64,000 nt of DNA, from the NCBI RefSeq assembly GCF_001500065.1, contig NZ_LQIN01000049.1, positions 1 to 64,000 on the forward strand. Direction: 5' to 3'. Under the pieces are notes generated by a model. The model made no database searches. It saw only the letters and a program-made list of their open reading frames with translations, and was not told where the DNA came from. The DNA comes from Mycobacterium sp. IS-3022 (GTDB taxonomy: Bacteria > Actinomycetota > Actinomycetes > Mycobacteriales > Mycobacteriaceae). Position numbers and translations under genes: made by a program. Each line of letters begins with the position of its first letter. The stretch's first letter is position 1. Of the stretch, positions 50,782-59,213 are shown one piece after another.

Positions 50782-51321
50782 TCACCGCGAGCGTGTAGCC
50801 GCCGCCACCAGTTGGGTGAGGCCGAAGTCGCAGTCCTGGGGTAACGCGTCCAACGGCCACCAACGCAGATCCAACGACTCGTCGCTCGCGACGATCTCGG
50901 CGCCCGCCGGGGCGTGCACGATGAATTGCATGTCGAGGTGGCGGGTGGGCACGCCCAGCGAACAGACGACCGGATGAACATGCAACGCCGCCAGGGTCGG
51001 GTCGATCGTGAGCCCGTCGATGCCCGACTCCTCGGTGGCCTCCCTCAACGCGGCCGCGACGATGTCGGGGTCGGTGGCCTCGCAGTGCCCGCCGAGTTGC
51101 AGCCACCGCCCGAATCGCGGGTGCAGCGTGAGAAGAGCGTGCGTGCCGGTGTGGTCGACCACGAGCGCCGACCCGGTGACGTGTCCGGGCGCACACTCAC
51201 GCAAGCATCCGTCGGGCCTGGCCGCCAGAAACGCCAGCACCGCGTGCCGCAGCGTGTCCTGTGCGGGATCGGGTGCCTGCCAACGGCAAAGCGCCTCGAC
51301 CGCCGACGCGTGCAGGCTCAC
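50782..51321 (-). CDS. Nudix hydrolase
   Basis: A 179-residue protein with the Nudix box LQLGGHCEATDPDIVAAALREATEESGI at about residues 87-114: the REATEE core is intact, though the spacing before it carries one extra residue against the consensus, as in many actinobacterial relatives. It hydrolyses a nucleoside diphosphate-linked compound. GTG start overlaps the fbiB stop (GTGA), so it is downstream and coupled. M. tuberculosis has a DNA methylase (Rv3263) near this position instead. Confidence 0.88.
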   Translation of the reverse strand: MSLHASAVEALCRWQAPDPAQDTLRHAVLAFLAARPDGCLRECAPGHVTGSALVVDHTGTHALLTLHPRFGRWLQLGGHCEATDPDIVAAALREATEESGIDGLTIDPTLAALHVHPVVCSLGVPTRHLDMQFIVHAPAGAEIVASDESLDLRWWPLDALPQDCDFGLTQLVAAATRSR

Positions 51322-52664
51322 TTGCGCACCAACAGGCCGTCGGTCGGCACCGGCGCCCGCGGGCCCGACGGCGGCCCGTCGTCCGCATAGCCGATCGCGA
51401 TTGCGCCCAACGGTTCCCAGTCGTCGGGCAGCCCGAGCTCGTCGCGGACCACATGCGGGGCGAATATCGTCGAGCCGATCCAGCAGCTGCCGACACCGCG
51501 CACGGCCAACGCCACCAGCAGCGCCTGCACCGCCGCACCGACCGCGACTGTGAACATCGTGTGCTCGGCGGCGGTACGGTCGACGTCGGGATAGCTGTGC
51601 GCGCCGTCGGGCACCAGGAACGGGATGACGACTTCCGGTGCGTCATAGAGGATCTGACCACGCGCGACACGCCGTTCGACGGCCTCGTCGGACCGGCCAT
51701 CGGCCGACAGATCTTCGCGCCACTTGTCTTTCATCCGATCGAGCAGCGCCAAGCGCCTGTCACGATCCTGCAACCACACGAACCGCACCGGCCGGGTGTG
51801 GTGCGGTGCGGGCGCGGTGAGCGCCTCGGCGACAGCGGCTTCCACGAGCTCATGGGCTACGGGTTCAGCGGAGAACCGGCGCACCGACCGGCGCAGCAGC
51901 TGCGCCTGACTCCTGCCCAGCGCGATCGCTTCCCCGGTGCCCAACCAGAACAAGTCCTCCTCACCCGCCCGGACCAGCTTGCGCGCCGTCGAACCGTCGT
52001 CTGCAAGCGGCAGCCCCCGCAGCACCGCCACCGGGATGTCGGTCAGCTTGCCCTTCACCAGATCCGCGGCGGCAGCGATCTCGTCGGCGACCGCGATCTC
52101 GGTGACGATCAGCTCGTTGCCGTGCCGGTCGAGCGACCCCTCATACCCGTGCAACACGGTCAGGCCGGCGGCCCCGATGGCCACGTCGATCTGCCCGTTG
52201 CGCCATGCCCGGCCCATGGTGTCGGTGACGACGACGCCGACGGTCACGCCGAGGCGCTCACCCAGCGCGCTTCGCAGCGCGGCCGCGCTGGCGTCGGGAT
52301 CGGTTGGCAACAGCGCGAGTTCGGCGGAGTCGACGTTGGATCCGTCGACTCCCGCGGCGGCCTGAACCAATCCGATCTTGTTCTCGGTGATCAGTGTGCG
52401 GCCCTTGCGGGCCAGCACGCGAACCGCCTCGGAGTCGATGAGCTTGCGGCGCAGGGCATCACGCTCTTCCGGATCGGCGGGGGCGTCGACGATGCGTCCC
52501 TCGCACTTCGACAGCACCTTGCTGGTCACCACCACGACGTCGTCGTCGCGCAGCCACGGTGCAGCGTCTGCGATCGCCGCGGCGAGGTCGTCGCCGGGCC
52601 GGAACTCCGGCAACCCGGGCACCGGGAGCAGTTCGACGGCAGCGGCCGTTCCGTGTTCGGTCAC
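51318..52664 (-). CDS. fbiB: Coenzyme F420 gamma-glutamyl ligase FbiB
   Basis: A 448-residue bifunctional protein. Residues 1 to about 245 are a CofE ligase (VVTSKVLSKCEGRIV, ITENKIGLVQAAAGVDGSNVD, VVTDTMGRAWRNGQIDVAIG), and about 250-448 a nitroreductase-fold FMN domain that completes F420 with several glutamates. GTG at 52664 overlaps the fbiA stop. Length matches M. tuberculosis FbiB (448). Confidence 0.95.
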   Translation of the reverse strand: MTEHGTAAAVELLPVPGLPEFRPGDDLAAAIADAAPWLRDDDVVVVTSKVLSKCEGRIVDAPADPEERDALRRKLIDSEAVRVLARKGRTLITENKIGLVQAAAGVDGSNVDSAELALLPTDPDASAAALRSALGERLGVTVGVVVTDTMGRAWRNGQIDVAIGAAGLTVLHGYEGSLDRHGNELIVTEIAVADEIAAAADLVKGKLTDIPVAVLRGLPLADDGSTARKLVRAGEEDLFWLGTGEAIALGRSQAQLLRRSVRRFSAEPVAHELVEAAVAEALTAPAPHHTRPVRFVWLQDRDRRLALLDRMKDKWREDLSADGRSDEAVERRVARGQILYDAPEVVIPFLVPDGAHSYPDVDRTAAEHTMFTVAVGAAVQALLVALAVRGVGSCWIGSTIFAPHVVRDELGLPDDWEPLGAIAIGYADDGPPSGPRAPVPTDGLLVRK

Positions 52665-53680
52665 GGCTTCACGCCCGCTAAATCCAGTCCGGCGCGCACC
52701 ATTTCGCCTGTCGCCGCGGGGTCGGACATCAACAGCGGCACGGAGCGGACCTCGACACCGGCTATGTCGGCGTGGTCGTCCTCGTGCACCAGCCAGCCGT
52801 CGAGAATCCCGACGCCGGAGCGCGCGCCGTAGTGCCTGCCGACCGCCTCCGAGGTGCTCGGCACGCCGATCACCGACAGGCATTCGTCCGCCATGCCGCG
52901 CAACGGCTTTCCACCGATGATGGGGGAGTAGCCGATCACCGGTGCCGGTGTCGACCGCAGTGCACCGCGGATACCCGGCACGGCGAGGATCGCGCCGACG
53001 CTCACCACCGGGTTGGACGGCGCGACAAGGACGACATCGGCGGATTCGATCGCCTCGGCGACGCCGGGTCCCGCCGTGGCTTTATCGGCGCCGACGAAAG
53101 CGAAGCTGTGCGTGGGCACCTGCGCGCGGTACCGCACCCACCACTCCTGGAAGTGGATGGCGCGTTTCTCGCCGGCGTGCTCACCGGGTCCGGGATCGGT
53201 GATGACGACGTGGGTTTCGCTGCGGTCGTCGCTGGCCGGCAGCAGCGTCGCGCCCGGCGACCATCTCTTGCACAGCGCCTCGGTCACCTGCGACAGCGGG
53301 TACCCGGCGCGCAGCATCTGGCTGCGCACGAGGTGTGTCGCCAGATCCCGGTCGCCGAGCCCGAACCAGTCCGGTTGTACACCGTAAGCCGCGAGTTCCT
53401 CTTTGGCATGCCAGGTTTCGTTGCGATGTCCCCATCCCCGGTCCGGGTCGATACTGCCGCCGAGGGTGTACATGCACGTGTCGAGGTCGGGACAGATGCG
53501 AACCCCGAACATCCACGCGTCGTCACCGACGTTGACCACAGCCGTCAGTTCATGCTCTGTAGAATCATCAGTCACAGCAGTATCTTTCGTGACACCGAAT
53601 TGCCCGAGCCCCAGCATGTGCTGCACGCCGAGCAGGAAGCGGGCGCCACCGACACCGCCGACGAGTACCGTGACCTTCAC
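52661..53680 (-). CDS. fbiA: 2-phospho-L-lactate transferase FbiA (CofD)
   Basis: A 339-residue CofD-family enzyme. VTVLVGGVGGARFLLGVQ starts it, NVGDDAWMFGVRICPDLDTCMYTL is near residue 50, and PIIGGKPLRGMADECLSVIG is near 250. It joins the lactyl/PEP-derived moiety to Fo to give F420-0. GTG at 53680 is the conserved start; earlier in-frame starts read into the promoter. It is divergent from whiB2. Confidence 0.95.
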   Translation of the reverse strand: MKVTVLVGGVGGARFLLGVQHMLGLGQFGVTKDTAVTDDSTEHELTAVVNVGDDAWMFGVRICPDLDTCMYTLGGSIDPDRGWGHRNETWHAKEELAAYGVQPDWFGLGDRDLATHLVRSQMLRAGYPLSQVTEALCKRWSPGATLLPASDDRSETHVVITDPGPGEHAGEKRAIHFQEWWVRYRAQVPTHSFAFVGADKATAGPGVAEAIESADVVLVAPSNPVVSVGAILAVPGIRGALRSTPAPVIGYSPIIGGKPLRGMADECLSVIGVPSTSEAVGRHYGARSGVGILDGWLVHEDDHADIAGVEVRSVPLLMSDPAATGEMVRAGLDLAGVKP

Positions 53681-54003
53681 ATCGACCGAGCGTAGGCCGT
53701 CCAAGCGAATTCGGTTCGCCCAGGAGTACCTCAGTCCTCGGGGGCCCGGGAGATTCGTGGAATGTGACAGACACGCCGAGGTAACGACTCGCCGCATTTC
53801 GATCACGGAATGGTATGAATTCCTGTTCTAACGCTTGACCGGGGAAGCTCACGCGTGTGTAATCACACCAGTGTCATTTCCCGGTAGGCCATCCGGTTCC
53901 GGTGCCGCAGACCGAGATTCGATCACTTGTTCGAATTGAATGGGTCCCACGTTCCGGTGGGGCGCTTATAGGGGATCAGCGAAACCAGGTGAGGAGGCCG
54001 AAG
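53681..54003. other. fbiA-whiB2 divergent regulatory region
   Basis: 323 bases without a gene, between two divergent conserved genes. It contains the whiB2 promoter candidate (53835-53863), a GTGTG-TAAT-CACAC dyad (53855-53868) and several A+T-rich stretches. whiB2/whmD promoters are cell-cycle and septation linked and this region is probably the control unit. Confidence 0.55.
53835..53863 (+). promoter_or_regulatory. Candidate SigA-type promoter of whiB2
   Basis: TTGACC (53835-53840), 17 bases, TGTAAT (53858-53863). The -10 lies inside the GTGTG-TAAT-CACAC palindrome (53855-53868), a likely operator. The transcript would have a leader of about 130 bases before the ATG at 54004. Confidence 0.45.
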
Positions 54004-54399
54004 ATGTCTTTTGAGTACGGCGATTTCGATCGTCTGATTCGGTTTGACAACCGATTCCTCGGCTCAGTAGACAGCGCCCCGCACGCCAATTCCGGACCGG
54101 CACCCGTTGAGACGCCGCGGCGTCCCCAGCTAAGTCTGGTGCCGGACCCGATTGACGTTGCGCCGGCGCTTACACCCGAAGACGATCTGTGGCAGGAGCG
54201 CGCGCTGTGCGCTCAGACCGACCCCGAGGCATTCTTTCCCGAGAAGGGTGGCTCGACGCGCGAAGCCAAACGAATCTGCCAGGGCTGCGAGGTGCGCGAC
54301 GCGTGCCTGGAGTATGCGCTGGCGCACGACGAGCGCTTCGGCATCTGGGGCGGCCTGTCCGAACGCGAGCGTCGTCGGCTCAAGCGCGGAATCATCTGA
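54004..54399 (+). CDS. whiB2: WhiB-family regulator WhiB2 (WhmD)
   Basis: A 131-residue WhiB protein. The four Fe-S cysteines are in ALCAQTD, ICQGC and DAC (about 84-120), followed by the GIWGGLSERERRR turn and a basic C-terminus. The long N-terminal extension (MSFEYGDFDRLIRFDNRFL...) matches M. smegmatis WhmD, which is needed for septation. GAGGAGG precedes the ATG at 54004. Essential in M. smegmatis. Confidence 0.95.
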   Translation: MSFEYGDFDRLIRFDNRFLGSVDSAPHANSGPAPVETPRRPQLSLVPDPIDVAPALTPEDDLWQERALCAQTDPEAFFPEKGGSTREAKRICQGCEVRDACLEYALAHDERFGIWGGLSERERRRLKRGII

Positions 54400-54408
54400 C
54401 CTGAACGG

Positions 54409-54873
54409 TCAATCGTCGTCGATCGTCGGGTCGATGACCGAAGGCTCGACGCCCAGGTACGTGGCGACCTGAGCCACCAGAATCTCATGCAGCAGCTCTT
54501 CGAGTTCGACAACATCCTTCGCCCGCCGCTCGATCGGCTTGCGGAACAATACGATTCGCGCCCGTGTGGCGTTACCCCGAACATCGACACCAGCCGGGAT
54601 CAGCCGGGCCAGCGCAATAGGCCCGTCGGCGAGCACCTCCGGCGGCCATTGCACATTGTCGGGATCTTTCGGCGCGATGCGCGGTATCTCGTCGACCGCC
54701 ACATCCAGCGCCGTCAGCCGGTCCTGCCAACGCCGTTCGATCGGCTCGTAAGCCTCGAGCACCGCCATGTCGAACCGCTCGGCGCGACTGCGCCAACCCG
54801 GCACCGTGGGAGGAAGTAACGGTCCGCGCATGTCGCGGCCCCGGCGCGAGCGCAGATGTTGCCGCTTGGCCAC
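54409..54873 (-). CDS. Zincin-like metallopeptidase family protein (Rv3259-like)
   Basis: A 154-residue protein with DMRGPLLPPTVPGWRSRAERFD at the N-terminus and ELLHEILVAQVATYLGVEPS near the C-terminus. The HE pair matches a zincin, but the second zinc histidine of HExxH is replaced (HEILV), so activity is doubtful. GTG at 54873 follows GAGAGGAG; 54831 (MRGP) is an alternative. It is convergent with whiB2, with 9 bases between the stops. This degeneration is shared with Rv3259. Confidence 0.8.
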   Translation of the reverse strand: MAKRQHLRSRRGRDMRGPLLPPTVPGWRSRAERFDMAVLEAYEPIERRWQDRLTALDVAVDEIPRIAPKDPDNVQWPPEVLADGPIALARLIPAGVDVRGNATRARIVLFRKPIERRAKDVVELEELLHEILVAQVATYLGVEPSVIDPTIDDD

Positions 54874-54987
54874 CGCCTCGGTGCTCCTCTCGTGCGGATG
54901 AACAAGATCGTAACGGTTCGAGATCGGCCGTCGGCGGGCTGCGCGTGTCCGGCGTCGTGCGGCGTGCGGCCACGATAGCCTTCCGCT

Positions 54988-55407
54988 GTGAACGTTCCCC
55001 GTCGCTGCTGCCGGCCCGGGTGCCCGCATTATGCGGTCGCGACGCTGACATTCGTCTACGCCGACTCCACTGCGGTGGTCGGGCCGCTGGCCACGGTGGC
55101 CGAACCGCACTCGTGGGACCTGTGCGTGGTGCATGCCGGTCGGGTCACCGCGCCGCGCGGCTGGGAACTGGTTCGGCATGCGGGCCCGCTGCCGTCGCAT
55201 CCCGATGAGGACGACCTCGTCGCGCTCGCGGACGCGGTCCGCGAGGGTCGCGACCTCGCTCCGCCGGTCAACGGGATGGCGACCGGCTTCTCAGATCCGG
55301 TCACCGGCGCGCACGGCGGCTCCCTGATGGCGCCGCCGGCCAGGCGTCCGGAGTCCAACGGCCGTCGCCGGGGCCATCTGCGGGTGTTGCCCGACCCCAC
55401 TGACTAG
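54988..55407 (+). CDS. DUF3499 family protein (Rv3258c-like)
   Basis: A 139-residue protein. CCRPGCPHYAVATLTFVYADSTAVVGPL and HSWDLCVVHAGR carry cysteines and histidines that may form a small zinc ribbon; the C-terminal half is Pro/Arg-rich. GTG at 54988. It precedes manB in the same orientation by 64 bases. No function is known. Confidence 0.88.
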   Translation: MNVPRRCCRPGCPHYAVATLTFVYADSTAVVGPLATVAEPHSWDLCVVHAGRVTAPRGWELVRHAGPLPSHPDEDDLVALADAVREGRDLAPPVNGMATGFSDPVTGAHGGSLMAPPARRPESNGRRRGHLRVLPDPTD

Positions 55408-55471
55408 TTCACGTGTACGCGTTCACGGACGGTTAGGCTGGCGCCAGCAGTACCACGTCACAAGGAGTTCT

Positions 55472-56869
55472 ATGTCACGGCCCGCCGCGGCTGTTCATCG
55501 CGTCATCAAGGCCTATGACGTGCGTGGCCTGGTCGGATCCGAACTCGATGAGCAGTTCGTCGCCGACGTCGGCGGTGCCTTCGCCCGTCTCATGCGCGAC
55601 GGCGCGTCGCAGGTGGTGATCGGTTACGACATGCGGGCGAGTTCGCCGGCGCTGGCGGCGGCATTCGCCGAGGGCGTGACTGGGCAGGGCCTCGACGTAG
55701 TGCGGATCGGGCTCGCCTCGACTGATCAGTTGTACTTCGCATCGGGTCTGCTGGACTGCCCCGGCGCGATGTTCACCGCCAGCCACAACCCGTCCGCCTA
55801 CAACGGCATCAAACTATGCCGTGCCGGTGCGAAACCGGTGGGCAAGGACACCGGCTTGTCGAGCATCGCCGAAGAGGTCATCGCCGGTGTCCCCGGCTAC
55901 GACGGTGCGCACGGCAGCATCAGCGACCGCGACGTGTTGGGCGAATACGGCGAGTTTCTGCGTTCGCTGGTGAGCCTGGCGGAGTTGCGACCGCTGAAGG
56001 TCGCCGTCGACGCGGGGAACGGGATGGCCGGCCACACCGCTCCCGCGGTGCTGGGCCCGATCTCCGGGATCACGTTGTCGCCGCTGTACTTCGAGCTCGA
56101 CGGGACCTTCCCGAACCACGAGGCCAACCCGCTGGACCCCGCCAACCTGGCCGATCTGCAGGAGTACGTCGTCCAATCCGGCGCCGACATCGGGCTGGCC
56201 TTCGACGGCGACGCCGACCGGTGTTTCGTCGTCGACGAGAAGGGGCATCCGGTGTCGCCGTCGGCGGTGACCGCGCTGGTGGCCGCACGCGAACTCGGTA
56301 GGGAGATCGGCGCCACGGTGATTCACAACCTGATCACCTCGCGGGCAGTGCCCGAGCTGGTGACCGAGCGGGGCGGTACGCCGGTGCGAAGCCGCGTCGG
56401 GCACTCCTACATCAAGGCGCTGATGGCCGACACCGGTGCGATCTTCGGCGGCGAACATTCGGCGCACTACTACTTCCGCGACTTCTGGGGTGCCGACTCC
56501 GGCATGCTGGCCGCGTTGCACGTGCTGGCCGCGCTGGGTGAGCAGGACCGGCCGTTGTCGGACTTCATGGCCGACTATCAGCGCTACGAAGCATCCGGGG
56601 AGATCAACTTCACGGTCACCGATGCCGAGCGATGTGTGGACGACGTGCTCAAGGCGTTCGGCTCGCGGATCCACTCGATCGACCACCTCGATGGGGTCAC
56701 GGTCGACCTCGGTGGGGGGATTTGGTTCAACCTGCGCATGTCCAATACCGAACCGCTGCTGCGGCTCAACGTCGAAGCCCGCAGCACCGAGGAGGTCGAC
56801 GCGATCGTCGGCGAAATCTCCAGGACGGTTCGCGCGCAGGTTCCTTCCCAATCCAAGGCCGCGACGTGA
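55472..56869 (+). CDS. manB: Phosphomannomutase ManB (PmmA, Rv3257c-like)
   Basis: A 465-residue alpha-D-phosphohexomutase. VIKAYDVRGLVG opens it, the phosphoserine loop TASHNPSAYNGIK is near residue 102, the metal loop FDGDADRCF near 245 and the SGTEPLLR-like phosphate loop RMSNTEPLLRL near 425. It interconverts mannose 6- and 1-phosphate, feeding manC. AAGGAG precedes the ATG. Its stop overlaps the next gene (GTGA). Confidence 0.94.
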   Translation: MSRPAAAVHRVIKAYDVRGLVGSELDEQFVADVGGAFARLMRDGASQVVIGYDMRASSPALAAAFAEGVTGQGLDVVRIGLASTDQLYFASGLLDCPGAMFTASHNPSAYNGIKLCRAGAKPVGKDTGLSSIAEEVIAGVPGYDGAHGSISDRDVLGEYGEFLRSLVSLAELRPLKVAVDAGNGMAGHTAPAVLGPISGITLSPLYFELDGTFPNHEANPLDPANLADLQEYVVQSGADIGLAFDGDADRCFVVDEKGHPVSPSAVTALVAARELGREIGATVIHNLITSRAVPELVTERGGTPVRSRVGHSYIKALMADTGAIFGGEHSAHYYFRDFWGADSGMLAALHVLAALGEQDRPLSDFMADYQRYEASGEINFTVTDAERCVDDVLKAFGSRIHSIDHLDGVTVDLGGGIWFNLRMSNTEPLLRLNVEARSTEEVDAIVGEISRTVRAQVPSQSKAAT

Positions 56870-57975
56870 CTGCCGGTCCGCCGTCCTCGGCAGCGGTGGT
56901 GAACCTCGACGACGTCGACGGTCTTCTCGCCGCCGACCGCGAGGGCCTGCTGCGCGCCGCTTCGACAGCCGGTGCCCAGGTGCGGGCCACCGCCTCCGCG
57001 CTGGACGAGGGAGAACTCGAATCGTTACGGGCCGACGGCCCGCCCCGCACGTTGATCTGGGTTGCCGGTCGCGGGAACTCCGAGACCGCGGGGGCGGTGC
57101 TGGCCGCGGCGTTCGGCGCGTCGGTGGCGGCACCGATCGTCGTCGCCGCGGAGGTGCCGCCGTGGATCGGTCCGTTGGACGTGCTGGTCGTCGCGGGCGA
57201 CGATGCGGGGGATCCCGCGCTGGTGAACGCCGCCGCGACCGGGGTGCGACGCGGCGCGCGGGTGGTCGTCGCCGCGCCGTACGAAGGCCCGTTGCGTGAC
57301 GTCGCGGCGGGCAGGGCCGTGGTGCTGGCGCCGCGCATCTGGGTGCCCGACGAATTCGGTCTGGTGCGCTACCTCGCCGTCGGGCTGGCGACGCTGAGCG
57401 TCGTCGATCCGGCCATGCACGTCGACCTGGCGGCGTTGGCCGACGAACTCGATGCCGAGGCGCTTCGCAACAGCGCCGCGCGCGAACTGTTCACCAATCC
57501 GGCCAAGACGCTGGCCGAGCAGATGTCGGACCGCGATGTCGTGCTGTCCGGTGACAGCGCGGCGACGCTCGCGGTGGCCCGGCACTGCGCCGCCGTTCTG
57601 CTGCGCGTCGCCCATCGAGTGGTCGCCGCGGTCGGCTTGGCCGACGCACTGGTGGCGCTGCGCGGCGGCATGGGGGCCACGTCGGCGAGCGACCGGGAAC
57701 GGTCGATCTTCCACGACGAGCAGATCGACGGTCCGCTTCCACCGCGGGCGCGCACGTTCGTGCTGACCACCGACGCGGAGCGGCCGACCGTGCTCGCCCG
57801 AGCCGCGGATCTGGACGACGTCGACGTGATCAGCGCCCAGGACGTGCCCGAACTGCCCGAGGGAGCGGCCGTTCCGGATGCGTCGTCGGCGGCGGGACGT
57901 CTGGAACAACAGCTGGCGATGCTGGCCGTCCGGCTGGAAATGACCGCCGTGTACCTGAAACTAGTTCGAGGTTAG
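56866..57975 (+). CDS. SIS-like TobH-type protein of the mannose operon (Rv3256c-like)
   Basis: A 369-residue protein. The N-terminal part (LLAADREGLLRAASTAGAQVRATA) and VAGRGNSETAGAVLAAAFG resemble sugar isomerase (SIS) folds, with VVAAPYEGPLRDVAAG and a C-terminal helix region. M. tuberculosis Rv3256c occupies the same place between pmmA and manA; a mannose-metabolism role is likely but no activity is established. GTG at 56866 is coupled to manB. Confidence 0.85.
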   Translation: MTAGPPSSAAVVNLDDVDGLLAADREGLLRAASTAGAQVRATASALDEGELESLRADGPPRTLIWVAGRGNSETAGAVLAAAFGASVAAPIVVAAEVPPWIGPLDVLVVAGDDAGDPALVNAAATGVRRGARVVVAAPYEGPLRDVAAGRAVVLAPRIWVPDEFGLVRYLAVGLATLSVVDPAMHVDLAALADELDAEALRNSAARELFTNPAKTLAEQMSDRDVVLSGDSAATLAVARHCAAVLLRVAHRVVAAVGLADALVALRGGMGATSASDRERSIFHDEQIDGPLPPRARTFVLTTDAERPTVLARAADLDDVDVISAQDVPELPEGAAVPDASSAAGRLEQQLAMLAVRLEMTAVYLKLVRG

Positions 57976-57979
57976 CCAA

Positions 57980-59206
57980 GTGCACCTGCTACGCGGAGCG
58001 GTGCGGACCTATGCCTGGGGTTCGCGCACCGACATTGCCGAGTTCACCGGAAGGGACTGTCCCACAGCGCATCCTGAAGCGGAATTGTGGTTCGGTGCGC
58101 ACCCGGGCGATCCGGCCATGCTGGTGACCGAGGACGGCCAGCGTTCGCTGCTCGCGGCACTGCGTGACGATCCCGAGGGGCAGTTGGGTGCGGCGGTGTG
58201 TGCGCGGTTCGGTGACACGCTGCCCTTCCTGGTGAAGGTGCTGGCCGCAGACGAACCGCTGTCGCTGCAGGCGCACCCCAGCGCCGAACAGGCGCTGGAG
58301 GGTTTCGAGCGGGAGAACAGACTGGGCATTCCCGTGTCGGCGCCGAACCGCAATTACCGCGATCCCAGCCACAAGCCCGAATTGATCGTCGCCCTGAGCC
58401 AGTTCGAGGCGCTGGCGGGTTTCCGGCCGGCCGAGGGGAGCATCGAGTTGATGCGGGCGCTCGCGGTCACCGATCTCGATCCGTACGTCAACCTGCTTTC
58501 CGGCCAACCCGACGCCGGCGGACTACGCGCGTTGTTCACCACCTGGATCACCGCGCCGCAACCCGACCTCGACGTGCTGGTGCCCGCGGTGATCGACGGC
58601 GCCATTCACTATGTCCGTTCGGGCAGAAGAGAATTCGCGGCCGAGGCCAAGACGGTACTGGAACTCGGCGAACGATATCCCGGCGATGCGGGTGTGCTCG
58701 CCTCGTTGCTGCTCAACCGCATCACGTTGAAGCCGGGCGAAGGAATATATCTGCCCGCGGGCAACCTGCACACCTACCTCAACGGCGTCGGAGTGGAGGT
58801 GATGGCCAACTCCGACAACGTGTTACGCGGTGGGCTCACCCCCAAGCACGTCGACGTGCCGGAGTTGTTGCGTGTTCTCGACTTCACGCCCGCCGCCGAC
58901 GTGGTGGTACGGCCCGAGGAGGTCGAGGACGGCATCGAGTCGGTGTACCGCACCCCGGCGCCGGAGTTCGCGGTGTCGGTGCTGCACATCGACGGGGACC
59001 GGACGGGCCACGAGATCGACGCGCCCACGCGACACGACGGTCCGCAGATCCTGTTGTGCACCGAGGGCTCGACCGTCGTGCACGCCAAGGGCGGCGTGGT
59101 CACGCTGAACAAGGGATCGGCGGCGTGGGTGTCGGCCGACGAGGGACCGATCCGGCTCGCCGCGACGCAGCCGACGAAACTGTTCCGCGCGACCGTCGGG
59201 ATCTAG
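57980..59206 (+). CDS. manA: Mannose-6-phosphate isomerase ManA
   Basis: A 408-residue type I phosphomannose isomerase. It has HLLRGAVRTYAWGSRTDIAEFTG, PEAELWFGAHPGDPA, the zinc motif QAHPSAEQA near residue 95, and HKPELIVAL near 132. It interconverts fructose 6-phosphate and mannose 6-phosphate, the entry to GDP-mannose synthesis with manB and manC. GTG at 57980, four bases after the Rv3256c-like stop. Confidence 0.94.
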   Translation: MHLLRGAVRTYAWGSRTDIAEFTGRDCPTAHPEAELWFGAHPGDPAMLVTEDGQRSLLAALRDDPEGQLGAAVCARFGDTLPFLVKVLAADEPLSLQAHPSAEQALEGFERENRLGIPVSAPNRNYRDPSHKPELIVALSQFEALAGFRPAEGSIELMRALAVTDLDPYVNLLSGQPDAGGLRALFTTWITAPQPDLDVLVPAVIDGAIHYVRSGRREFAAEAKTVLELGERYPGDAGVLASLLLNRITLKPGEGIYLPAGNLHTYLNGVGVEVMANSDNVLRGGLTPKHVDVPELLRVLDFTPAADVVVRPEEVEDGIESVYRTPAPEFAVSVLHIDGDRTGHEIDAPTRHDGPQILLCTEGSTVVHAKGGVVTLNKGSAAWVSADEGPIRLAATQPTKLFRATVGI

Positions 59207-59213
59207 CGCGCGC

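Noticed and set aside
51008..51553. Plus-strand open frames over the Nudix and FbiB genes
   Set aside because: They are antisense shadows created by high G+C; composition is Arg/Pro/Ser biased and no motif is seen.
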